In this document: piece after piece, positions 33,547 through 41,626 of the stretch
Position numbering within the stretch: the stretch's first letter is position 1
Layout of the letters: each line of letters begins with the position of its first letter
From: Streptomyces sp. DSM 15324
GTDB lineage: Bacteria; Actinomycetota; Actinomycetes; Streptomycetales; Streptomycetaceae
Reading direction: 5' to 3'
Assembly (NCBI RefSeq): GCF_001514285.1
Contig: NZ_KQ949023.1
Span: forward strand, 186,001-250,000
Length of the DNA: 64,000 bases
Notes under the pieces: generated by a model
The model's database searches: none
What the model saw: only the letters and a program-made list of their open reading frames with translations
What the model was told of the DNA's origin: nothing
Position numbers and translations under genes: made by a program

Positions 33547-35409
33547 CTACGGGTTCTGCGGTGCCCCCACGGGTGCGGCCCGGTCCGGGCCCGCCGCCCG
33601 CAGCTCGGAGATGCGGTCCGGCGACACCGCCCGCGAGTACAGCCAGCCCTGGCCGGTGTCGCAGCCGATGCTGCGCAGCCGGTTGGCCTGCGCGGCGGTC
33701 TCCACGCACTCGGCGGTGACGGTGAGGCCGAGGCGGTGGGCGAGGTCGATCATCGCCTCGACGACGACCTCGTCGGCCGGGTTGGGCGCCGCGCCGGTGC
33801 CCTCGTACTGGAAGCCGCGGACGAACGACCCGTCCAGCTTGAGGACCGAGACCGGCAGCCGGCTCAGATAGGCGAGGTTGGAGTAGCCGGTGCCGAAGTC
33901 GTCGATGGCGATGTGCACGCCCATGTCGCTGAGGGCCTGGAGGGCCTGGAGCGGGCGGCCCGCCGAACCCATGACGGCCGACTCGGTGAGTTCCAGCTGG
34001 AGCAGGTGCGGCGGCAGCCCGGTCTCGGCGAGGATCTCCGCCACGTCCGCCACCAGGTCGGAGTCCCACACCTGACGGACCGCCACGTTGACGCTCACGA
34101 ACAGCGGCGGCTCCTCCGGCCGGTCCAGCTGCCAGGCGCGGGCCTGACGGCATGCGGTGGCCAGAATCCATCGGCCGAGCGGGACGATCGAGCCGTCCTC
34201 CTCGGCCAGCGCGACGAACCGATTCGGCGGCAGCGAACCGAACCGCGGGTGGTCCCAGCGCACCAGCGCCTCCACCCCGCGCAGCCGTCCGTCCGACATA
34301 CCGACCAGCGGCTGGTACTCCAGCCGGAACTCCCCGCGCTCGATGGCGGGCCGCAGGGTGGAGGCGAGGGCCTGGCTGGTCATCAGATGCGCGTTGCGCT
34401 CCGGGTCGAACAGCGTCCAGCGGTCCTTGCCGTCCACCTTCGCCCAGTACAGCGTGGTGTCGGCGGCCTGCATCAGCGCGGTCGCGGTGGTCCCGGCGGC
34501 GTGCCGTTCGACGACCCCGATGGACGCGGAGACGTTCATCCGCTGTCCGGCGAGGTCGAAGGGCGCCTGGAGCGCCTTCAGCACGGACTCCGCGAGATCC
34601 GCGAGCTGTTCGGTGCCGGTCGAGTCCTCCACCAGCAGTGCGAACTCGTCCCCGCCCAGCCGGGCCACCAGCGGCTCGCTCGGCCGGTTCTGCCCGGCCT
34701 CCTTCGCGCACTCCGTCAGCCGGTCGGCCACGGTCGCCAGCAGCCGGTCGCCGACGCGGTGGCCGAGGGTGTCGTTGACCGCCTTGAAGCCGTCCAGGTC
34801 GAGGTAGCACAGGCCGATCCGGCCGGTTCCGCTCTGCTCGTACGACTCCGCCTCCAGGGCCGCCGACACCCGCTCGAAGAACAGGGTGCGGTTGGGCAGC
34901 CGGGTCACCGGGTCGTGCATCTGCAGGTGCCGCAGCCTCGCCTGGAGGTCACGGCGGTCGCTCACGTCGGCGACCGACAGCAGCACCCCGGGCGGCCCGC
35001 CCCCGTCCAGGGGGGCGACGGTGACCTGGGCCCACAGCGTGCGCCCGTCGGGGTGTTTCAGCCGCCGGGTGCAGCGCAGTTTCGCCTGGCGGCCGCGGAG
35101 CACCTCGCGGTAGGCGTGCCAGGTGCGGGCGTCGGAGGCGAGGTCGAGCAGGTCGGCGGCGACCCGCCCGACCAGGTTCGCCCCGTCGCCGCCGAGCAGC
35201 TCGCCCAGCGCCTGGTTGGCGTCCACGACCTGACCGTCACGATCGACGAGGGCCATGGCCAGAGGCGCTGCCGCGAACACGGAACGGTAGGCCGGGGGGT
35301 CGGCTCCGTCCAGGCTCTCCGCACAAGTAGCGGCATGACTGTCACGCTCCGTGACGGCGGACCGGTCGAGGTCTGCCGCGGGCGTCGACCCTTCGGACGT
35401 TCCGCTCAC
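33547..35409 (-). CDS. cdgA: PAS-GGDEF-EAL cyclic di-GMP enzyme, CdgA-like
   Basis: 620 aa from GTG 35409. A PAS domain (about 40-165; VFAAAPLAMALVDRDGQVVDAN, PLDGGGPPGVLLSVADVSDR) is followed by a GGDEF domain with intact RLGGDEFALL. An EAL domain follows with VEALVRWDHPRFG, LQLELTESAVMG, IAIDDFGTGYSNLAYL and the late TAECVET. Both the diguanylate cyclase and the phosphodiesterase sites look complete, so it could make and break c-di-GMP. In Streptomyces c-di-GMP drives BldD dimerisation and blocks sporulation; CdgA has this same domain order. The symbol rests on architecture and remembered neighbourhood, not a search. No membrane helix. Confidence 0.85.
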   Translation of the reverse strand: MSGTSEGSTPAADLDRSAVTERDSHAATCAESLDGADPPAYRSVFAAAPLAMALVDRDGQVVDANQALGELLGGDGANLVGRVAADLLDLASDARTWHAYREVLRGRQAKLRCTRRLKHPDGRTLWAQVTVAPLDGGGPPGVLLSVADVSDRRDLQARLRHLQMHDPVTRLPNRTLFFERVSAALEAESYEQSGTGRIGLCYLDLDGFKAVNDTLGHRVGDRLLATVADRLTECAKEAGQNRPSEPLVARLGGDEFALLVEDSTGTEQLADLAESVLKALQAPFDLAGQRMNVSASIGVVERHAAGTTATALMQAADTTLYWAKVDGKDRWTLFDPERNAHLMTSQALASTLRPAIERGEFRLEYQPLVGMSDGRLRGVEALVRWDHPRFGSLPPNRFVALAEEDGSIVPLGRWILATACRQARAWQLDRPEEPPLFVSVNVAVRQVWDSDLVADVAEILAETGLPPHLLQLELTESAVMGSAGRPLQALQALSDMGVHIAIDDFGTGYSNLAYLSRLPVSVLKLDGSFVRGFQYEGTGAAPNPADEVVVEAMIDLAHRLGLTVTAECVETAAQANRLRSIGCDTGQGWLYSRAVSPDRISELRAAGPDRAAPVGAPQNP

Positions 35410-35725
35410 CGCTCGCTCCCGCAGTGCACTCGATCGCTGTCCTGGCAGGAAAGTGTGCCGATCATAGATGCTGCCCCCGGAGTTGCGCAGCCACTGCCCA
35501 GTGTCCCGGAACACCCCACCGTTCTGACAGATCGTTTCTGCCCGCAGGTGGACCGCTTCTGCGGGTGCTCGATCGCTTGTGACGGACCGTGAGAATTCCG
35601 GGGGTGTCGGGATTGATGCCCGCTTTCTTCCTCCTCACTCTTCTGGGGCAGACAAACAGGGCATAGCGTGACAAAGTCGAACAGGCTGGGGGCGGTGTCC
35701 CGCGAACCGCCCCCGGAGGTCCGAA
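35410..35725. other. Divergent promoter region, cdgA-like / metalloprotease
   Basis: About 316 bp between two divergent starts, relatively AT-rich for the window. I see no confident -35/-10 pair, BldD-type palindrome or small gene in it. Confidence 0.4.
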
Positions 35726-36994
35726 GTGCCGCGACTGTTCCCGCGCCCCCGACTGCGCAGCACTGCGGCCCTGTGCACCACCCTCTCGGCGATCGCCGCG
35801 ATCTCGCTGGCCACCGGCCCCTCCATCGCCGAGCCCTTCTCCGCCGCCCCCTGCGTCCTCAAGCGCACCGACGCCCACCACTCCGAGGGGCTCGACACCT
35901 GGAACACCGCCTACCCCCGCCCCACCCGCGCCCTCGACGCGGTGATGGTCTTCCTGTCCTTCCCGGACCGCGCCCCCGCCACCACCCCCGCCGAACTCGC
36001 CGCCGACCACTTCCCGGCCACCAGCCGCTTCTTCCAGCAGGCGTCCTACGGCCGGTTCACCCTGCGCGCCCACCCGCTCGAACGCTGGATCCGGATGCCG
36101 AAGCCGTCCACCGCGTACGCCATACAGCGCGACTGGAACGCCGAGCGCCGCGCCGCCTATCTGCACGACGCGCTCGCCGCCGCCGACCCCTCGGTCGATT
36201 TCTCCCGGTACGACCTGGTCTACTTCGTCGCCGACCCGGACGCGCCCGGCGTGGACTCCGACGCCACGAAGGTCGTCAACCTGGACGAGCCCCTGCACGC
36301 CGACGGCACCGACATCCGCCGGGTCGTCACGGTCTTCGAGCAGCACCCCCCGGACCGGCTGGTACTGGCCCACGAGACCGGGCACGTGTTCGACCTGCCC
36401 GACCTCTACCACCGGCCGGTCGACGGCAAGGGCGACTGGGACACCTACGTCGGCGACTGGGACCTGATGGGCAGCCAGTTCGGACTCGCCCCCGACCTCT
36501 TCGGCTGGCACAAGTGGAAGCTGGGCTGGCTGGCGCCGCGCCAGGTGGTGTGTGTACGGAAGGCGGGGCCGACCCGGCTCACCCTCGAACCGCTCGGCGC
36601 CGGCCCCGGGGTCCCCGTCACCGGCACCTCCGGCGCACCCGCCTTCGGCCTCGGCGACGGCGCCAAACTGGCCGTCGTGCGCACCGGCCCCGACTCCGTC
36701 CTCGCCTTCGAGGCCCGCGGGCCCATCGGCAACGACCGCGCCGCCTGCCGCTCCGGCATCCTCGTCTACCGGATCAGCGGCGACGCCCAGTCCGGCCGCG
36801 GCCCGGTCGAGGTGATCGACGCCCACCCGCGCACCGACGCCTGCTGGGAATCCTCCGTCTACCCACCCCTCGCCGACGCCCCGGTCGCCCTCGGCGAGAA
36901 CTTCACGGTGCCGGGCACGGGCGTACAGGTACAGGCGGAGAACCGAACCCCCACAGGGGCCTGGAACGTGAAGATCACGCTGCCGCGCGTCTGA
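35726..36994 (+). CDS. Secreted M6-like metalloprotease
   Basis: 422 aa from GTG 35726 with a GGAGGT site. A basic N-terminus and hydrophobic segment (STAALCTTLSAIAAISLATG) form a signal peptide. The zinc motif is HETGHVFDLPDLYH (HExxH with a downstream ligand region typical of the immune-inhibitor A / M6 type). The context DWDLMGSQFG matches the metzincin-like Met turn. The C-terminal part is beta-rich. It is predicted to be exported and to degrade proteins outside the cell. Family is sure at the zinc-protease level, subfamily less so. The gene has its own promoter region. Confidence 0.87.
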   Translation: MPRLFPRPRLRSTAALCTTLSAIAAISLATGPSIAEPFSAAPCVLKRTDAHHSEGLDTWNTAYPRPTRALDAVMVFLSFPDRAPATTPAELAADHFPATSRFFQQASYGRFTLRAHPLERWIRMPKPSTAYAIQRDWNAERRAAYLHDALAAADPSVDFSRYDLVYFVADPDAPGVDSDATKVVNLDEPLHADGTDIRRVVTVFEQHPPDRLVLAHETGHVFDLPDLYHRPVDGKGDWDTYVGDWDLMGSQFGLAPDLFGWHKWKLGWLAPRQVVCVRKAGPTRLTLEPLGAGPGVPVTGTSGAPAFGLGDGAKLAVVRTGPDSVLAFEARGPIGNDRAACRSGILVYRISGDAQSGRGPVEVIDAHPRTDACWESSVYPPLADAPVALGENFTVPGTGVQVQAENRTPTGAWNVKITLPRV

Positions 36995-37086
36995 GTACAT
37001 CCAGACGCCGGGCGGCTGGTCCGACGCGGAAGGGGGTGTGGGTGGCGGAGCCCCCACCGCGCGCGGCCCGGCCGCGCAGAAAAAGA

Positions 37087-37133
37087 CGAGGGCGAGGCTG
37101 GTTCGCGCTTTCCGCGAACAAGCCTCGCCCTCG
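37087..37133 (-). terminator. Long hairpin terminator of tRNA-Lys copy 3
   Basis: 21-bp stem with one mismatch (CGAGGGCGAGGCT... pairing with ...AGCCTCGCCCTCG) and a 5-nt loop, followed by TCTTTT on the minus strand. Confidence 0.85.
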
Positions 37134-37139
37134 ACGTCG

Positions 37140-37213
37140 TGCGCCGCCAGGGACTCGAACCCCGGACCCGCTGATTAAGAGTCAGCTGCTCTAACCAACT
37201 GAGCTAGCGGCGC
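37140..37213 (-). tRNA. tRNA-Lys (CUU), copy 3
   Basis: 74 nt, identical to the copies at 21865 and 28708. Its first 10 nt overlap the end of the upstream Prim-Pol-like gene on the same strand. The 16 bp upstream (GCCTGCTGACGTCGTA read on the plus strand) are shared with copy 1. Confidence 0.97.
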
Positions 37214-37776
37214 CTGCTGACGTCGTAGACCTTAGCATCCTGGTCCGCCGGGGGAAAAATCGATATCCGCACCGCCGCACGGGCCGCCCGCACGGCCGCC
37301 CAGAGCAGCACCTCGGGCCCCGGCAGCCACGGGTGCCGGCAGTCCGGGGCGACCACCCAGCGGGTGGGCCCGTGCTCCCGCTCCGGGGTGAGCGCGGGCA
37401 CGGTCACCGCGTCCCCGGTGCCGTGGCACAGCAGCGGCGGCACGGAGTGCGTACGGCCGTCCGGCCGGCCGCGCGTGCCCCACTCCTCCCACTCCAGCAG
37501 CGACGGCAGCCGCTGGGCCGTGCCCGGCGCGGCGAACAGCAGCGTCCGCCCCCGCAGCACCGCCACCGGCCCGGAACCCGGCCCCTCGCGCCACAGCCGG
37601 TCCAGCATCAGCCGCCCGAACACCGCCGGCGCGCTCACGATGTCGAACACCGAGCCACAGGGCAGCACGACCGGGGCGTGCGGCCGCTCCTCCCACAGGG
37701 CGAGGGTGCTGCGCGGATACGTTCCGGCGGAGGCCAGCCAGACGGCGCCGTCCGCGGTGACACATGCGCTGCTCAT
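37204..37776 (-). CDS. Prim-Pol-like (bifunctional primase/polymerase N-terminal type) small protein
   Basis: 190 aa from ATG 37776 (ATG 37782 also possible). Sequence blocks SACVTADGAVWLASAGTYPR, APVVLPCGSVFDIVSAP and GPVAVLRGRTLLFAAPGTAQ, then TRWVVAPDCRHPWLPGPEVLLW, are those I associate with the small actinobacterial Prim-Pol-like proteins annotated as bifunctional DNA primase/polymerase. No helicase domain follows and the acidic metal-binding triad of true primases is not evident, so activity is doubtful. The last two Arg codons and the TAG stop lie inside the tRNA-Lys gene directly downstream, so transcript processing of the tRNA would cut the mRNA end. Confidence 0.75.
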   Translation of the reverse strand: MSSACVTADGAVWLASAGTYPRSTLALWEERPHAPVVLPCGSVFDIVSAPAVFGRLMLDRLWREGPGSGPVAVLRGRTLLFAAPGTAQRLPSLLEWEEWGTRGRPDGRTHSVPPLLCHGTGDAVTVPALTPEREHGPTRWVVAPDCRHPWLPGPEVLLWAAVRAARAAVRISIFPPADQDAKVYDVSRRR

Positions 37777-37912
37777 GCCCACCTGTCTACCCGCTGTGAG
37801 GGGACGGATCCCGAGAGTTGCGGAAAGCCGGGACAGGGGGTCGGGAAGCGGAGTATCTTGCCCGCCTGCCCGTCTGGCATATGCCGTTCGGGTGGTGCCG
37901 GTCCCGCGGGGA

Positions 37913-38281
37913 CTACAGCGGGTCCACCGGCCCGCGGCCCTCGGCGTCGCCTCGCAGCAGGTCCCGGCCGAACTCGACCATCTTCTTCGCGTAGTCCTCG
38001 GTCCACTCGGCCCGCCGGGCGATGTCCGCGGGCGTCAGCCGGTCGAAGCGGCGCGGGTCGGCGAGCTGGGCCGCCGCGACGGCCTGGAACTCCAGCGCCC
38101 GGTCGGCGGCCGCCTGGAACGCCACCGTCAGCTCCGTCGCGCGTGCCAGCAGCGCGCCCGGGTCGTCGATCGACTCCAGGTCGAAGAAGTGCTCCGGATC
38201 ACCGGCCGCCTCCGCCGGCTCGAAGAGCAGGGGCGCGGGGCGTAGCCGCGGTTCGTGCCGACGCGGCGTGGGCTCCGCCAT
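37913..38281 (-). CDS. Small conserved hypothetical protein
   Basis: 122 aa, soluble, acidic and largely helical (PGALLARATELTVAFQAAADRA, RFDRLTPADIARRAEWTEDYA). There is no signal peptide, membrane helix or recognised motif. ATG 38281 has an upstream AGGAGGAC site. It lies upstream of the Prim-Pol-like gene on the same strand, separated by 136 bp. Family not recognised. Confidence 0.72.
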   Translation of the reverse strand: MAEPTPRRHEPRLRPAPLLFEPAEAAGDPEHFFDLESIDDPGALLARATELTVAFQAAADRALEFQAVAAAQLADPRRFDRLTPADIARRAEWTEDYAKKMVEFGRDLLRGDAEGRGPVDPL

Positions 38282-38663
38282 GTCTTGTCCTCCTCGTACG
38301 TCGTACGTCGTGCGGGCGCGCGGGCGCGCGTTCCTGTGCGGACCACCTTCCATTGTCCCCCGGCGGCGCAAGAGCCCCCGGGTCCCGCACTCTCAAGGAA
38401 TCCGCACCCCGGGATGTTCCCCCGCCCCGACCCGTTCCAGGCCTGCGGCCGTACCCCCGCCCTCCGCGGAGCCGGGGCACGTACGTTCGCCGGTCCCACG
38501 GGCCGGGGTCCCGCCCGCCTACCAGTGATCCCATGTGGACATCATTGCCTCCCAGCCGTCCGGGCTGTTTCCCGTGGCCGCCTCCGGCGGCGGGCCGGAC
38601 TCCGTCCGGCGGGTGGGGCGGCGTGGCGCTGATCGTCTGCCCGGGCAGGTGCCGGAGAGGCGG
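38282..38663. other. Intergenic region between helicase gene and small hypothetical
   Basis: About 380 bp, very GC-rich, with a CGTACGT repeat cluster near 38300. No credible gene, hairpin with T tract or RNA gene seen; it should contain the promoter of the 122-aa gene. Confidence 0.4.
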
Positions 38664-40004
38664 TCAGGGACGCCAGACCACCCGGTGCTCCCCGAGGCAG
38701 GCCAGCACCGCGTGATTCGCCTCCCAGCCGTCCGGGAACTTCACGAGCGTGCCCAGCTGGACCGGTTCCGTGGACGGGTAGTCGTCCAGGAGGTCGCTCA
38801 CACCCGCGCGGCAGACCACGATGCACGCGTGACGGTGGCGGGAGGCGAGGACGCAGAGGCGGCCGGTCTCCAGGTGGAAGGCGGTGGCGTCGGGGCGGCC
38901 GGAGAGCGGGTGGAGGATCACCGTGACGTCGAACTCCATGCCCTGGAGCCGGTTCGCGGTGTCCACCGTGACGTCCGCCACGCCCAGCTCGGCCAGCGCC
39001 GCCCGGACCGCCGCCGCCTGGTCCCGGTGCGCGGTGCCGACGGCGATCCGGCCCGCGGTCACGGGCGTCGGGTGCGGGGAGCGCTCCGAGACGGCCGAGC
39101 CGCCCCGGTCCAGCAGACGCCGTACGACCGTCGCCACCGCCCTGACCGCCTCGGGGTCGGTGCGGGGCGTGTGCCGTGCGGGCAGCTCCAGCAGGCCCCA
39201 GCCGGACTCCGCCGCCTCGTCGATCACCCGGTCGGGACCCGAGCCGTCGGAGGGCACGCCGAAGGAGAGCCGCCGGTCGCCGTGCCCGGTGCCGCTGCGG
39301 AAGGGTGTGTACGGGTAGAACGCGTCGGAGACCAGGGGCGCCGCGGAGGCCGGGAGGCGCCAGGAGACCGGCAGACGGTGCTGGGGCAGGTCCGGGTTGT
39401 GCGCCAGCAGGGTGGTCACGGCGGAGCCCGAAGGGTCGTACGACAGGCCCGCCCACTGCTCGCTGCCCACGATCGCGAACGGGTCCAGCTGCCCCGGGTC
39501 GCCCACGAACAGCGCCCGCTCGAACAGCCCGGCCACGGCCAGCAGCCCGTCCGAGCGCATCTGGTACGCCTCGTCCACGATCGCGTGCCGCCACGGCTCG
39601 TCGACCTTCACATGCGCCCACTTGGCGGCGGTGGAGATCACCACCGGCAGGCCTGCCAGCTCCGCGGCCTTCGCCGACTTCTGCACGTTCTCCAGGCGGT
39701 CCAGCGCCTTGTCGTACGGGTCGGCGTCGCTGCTGTGCAGCCGCCCGACCGGCAGTTCGGGGCTCTTCTCGGCGAGCCGCAGCACCAGATCGTCGACCTG
39801 CGCGTTGGTCTGCGCCACCACCATCAACGGGCGCCCCGCGTCCGCGAGTTCCAGCGCCGCCCGGACGACGAGTGTGGACTTCCCCGCGCCGGGCGGGGAG
39901 TCCACGACCACCCCGCGCGTGGTGCCGTGCAGCGTGTCGTGGAGGATCGCGTCGGTCGCGCGGGTCGCGGCCGTACCGGGGTCGAAGGCGGCCTCGGTGG
40001 TCAC
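38664..40004 (-). CDS. SF1-type AAA ATPase / helicase
   Basis: 446 aa from GTG 40004. Walker A is VVDSPPGAGKSTLVVR (about 33-48), followed by a Q/N-rich motif Ia (MVVAQTNAQVDDLVLRLAEK), Walker B HAIVDEAYQM, motif III FVGDPGQLDPF, motif IV SWRLPASAAPL, motif V DTANRLQGMEFDVTVI and motif VI region SRHRHACIVV. This is the AAA_11/AAA_12 (UPF1/Dna2-like) layout. The start overlaps the preceding stop (GTGA), placing it last in a three-gene operon with an Fe-S nuclease and a large unknown protein. A helicase-nuclease role in DNA repair or defence is inferred. Confidence 0.88.
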   Translation of the reverse strand: MTTEAAFDPGTAATRATDAILHDTLHGTTRGVVVDSPPGAGKSTLVVRAALELADAGRPLMVVAQTNAQVDDLVLRLAEKSPELPVGRLHSSDADPYDKALDRLENVQKSAKAAELAGLPVVISTAAKWAHVKVDEPWRHAIVDEAYQMRSDGLLAVAGLFERALFVGDPGQLDPFAIVGSEQWAGLSYDPSGSAVTTLLAHNPDLPQHRLPVSWRLPASAAPLVSDAFYPYTPFRSGTGHGDRRLSFGVPSDGSGPDRVIDEAAESGWGLLELPARHTPRTDPEAVRAVATVVRRLLDRGGSAVSERSPHPTPVTAGRIAVGTAHRDQAAAVRAALAELGVADVTVDTANRLQGMEFDVTVILHPLSGRPDATAFHLETGRLCVLASRHRHACIVVCRAGVSDLLDDYPSTEPVQLGTLVKFPDGWEANHAVLACLGEHRVVWRP

Positions 40005-41626
40005 AGGACGTCCTCCCGGGTGACGGAGTCGGGGGCTTCGGGCACCGGCTCGCCGGGCGGTCCGCCGTGCGTCCACGGCGTCTCCTCCGGGTCCGGCAGC
40101 CTGGCGCCGCCCCGCTGCTCGTGTTCGAAGAGGGTGAAGCAGATCAGGTCGCCCTTCTCCGGCACCGATCCCTGCTCCGGCTCCTTGCCGCGGCCCATCC
40201 GGTCGACGATCCGCAGCACCAGCAACCCGTCCTCCGGCCGCTCCACGCACTCCGCCGCCTGCGGCTTCCCGCCCAGCGACCGGTACGCCTTCGCCCGCTC
40301 CCCGAGATGCGGGCGGTCATCGGTCCGTACGGTGACCAGCGGGCGGGGACTGGGCCGTCTGCCCTCGCTGTACGCCATGGTGACGTCCACGACCTCGCCC
40401 TCGAACGCCTCCCCGGCCAGCCGCCGCCCGGCCATCACCAGCGGGTCGTCCAGGGCTTCCTGCGCCTCCAGCCGGGCCTGTTCCCGCTCGCGCGTGGCCA
40501 GCTTGTTCGCCGCGGTCACCGCGTCGTCGCGGCGCGGCTGCGGGGGCTCGCCCGCGGCGACCCGGTCGCGGTGGCCGGTGAACGACCAGCGGTCGCGGGT
40601 CCACCGCTCCTCGACGTGCGCGCCCTCGGGCAGCTCCCGCAGCAGGTCGAGCCCCCGCCACACCGCCTGCCAGGTGGGCAGGGTCCGGCTCAGCACCAGC
40701 TCGCGGATCTCCCCCTCGGCGGCGGCGAGCGCGCCCAGCCGGTCGTCGGCCTCCAGCCCGTCCTCGGCCGCGGCGAACGCCGTCCGCGCGCGGTCGTAGC
40801 GCTCGATGGCCGGGGCCAGCAGCTTGTTGTCGAAGGCGGGGTCGGTGGCCGGACCGGCGGGCGGGCACAGCAGCTGCCCCGCGGCGTCCCGGCCCCGCTC
40901 CGCCCGCTCGGCCGCCTCGGCGCCCGTGACGCCCGCGTGAGGGTCCCCCCGGTCGGGCGAGGCCGAGGCCGGGGGAGGGTCGATCCAGGCGAGCAGCGCG
41001 CCCAGGTGCTGGTCCTCCAGGCTGGACTGGCCGGTCGCCCAGTGCCGGCCGAGGACCTCGGTGAGGGCGAGCAGCAGCGCGGAGCCGGGCACCCGGGCGC
41101 GCTCCCCGAAGTGCGTCAGCCACCGGCCGAGCAGCGGCACGCGCGGGGGCGCCGGATGCGGCGATTCCGGGTCCTGCTCCGCCGTACGCCGGAAACGCAT
41201 CGAGCGGCCGAGGAGGCGGACGTACTCGACGCCGGCGCGGCTCGGGACGATCAGCTGGGGCGCGTCGGCGCACAGCTCGACCTCGACCTTGACGCGTTTG
41301 CCCGTCTCCGGGTCGGTCTCGCTCCGCTCGGCGGCCTCCACGGTGTCGGCGTAGGAGTCGAGGTACGGCAGGACGGCGTCGGCGAGTTCGGCGAGGAACG
41401 CGAATCGCAGGTCGCGGTCGCGGGGCTGCGGTACGACGAGCAGCCGGGGCGCGTCCCGGTCGGTGCCGACGAGCGCGCCGAGCGGGGCGCCGGCCTCACC
41501 CGCGGTGGTCAGCGGCACGAACACCAGCGGCCGGTCGGACAGATGGCGGTGCCGGACGGTGGCCATGGGCTGGGCGCGGCCGGTGGTGACGGCCTCGAGG
41601 CGGGCGAGGGCGGCGATCAGCGACAT
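40001..41626 (-). CDS. Uncharacterised 541-aa middle protein of the nuclease-helicase operon
   Basis: I do not recognise the family. The protein is soluble and acidic, with blocks such as PLVFVPLTTAGEAGAPLGALV, WATGQSSLEDQHLGALLAWI, a helical middle (AIERYDRARTAFAAAEDGLE) and a beta-rich end (LAGEAFEGEVVDVTMAY, GDLICFTLFEHEQRGG) that could be a nucleic-acid-binding fold. It overlaps the helicase start by 4 bp and its own start lies inside the end of the nuclease gene (10 bp), so all three products are translationally coupled. It is likely a scaffold or sensor subunit of the complex. Confidence 0.85.
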   Translation of the reverse strand: MSLIAALARLEAVTTGRAQPMATVRHRHLSDRPLVFVPLTTAGEAGAPLGALVGTDRDAPRLLVVPQPRDRDLRFAFLAELADAVLPYLDSYADTVEAAERSETDPETGKRVKVEVELCADAPQLIVPSRAGVEYVRLLGRSMRFRRTAEQDPESPHPAPPRVPLLGRWLTHFGERARVPGSALLLALTEVLGRHWATGQSSLEDQHLGALLAWIDPPPASASPDRGDPHAGVTGAEAAERAERGRDAAGQLLCPPAGPATDPAFDNKLLAPAIERYDRARTAFAAAEDGLEADDRLGALAAAEGEIRELVLSRTLPTWQAVWRGLDLLRELPEGAHVEERWTRDRWSFTGHRDRVAAGEPPQPRRDDAVTAANKLATREREQARLEAQEALDDPLVMAGRRLAGEAFEGEVVDVTMAYSEGRRPSPRPLVTVRTDDRPHLGERAKAYRSLGGKPQAAECVERPEDGLLVLRIVDRMGRGKEPEQGSVPEKGDLICFTLFEHEQRGGARLPDPEETPWTHGGPPGEPVPEAPDSVTREDVL

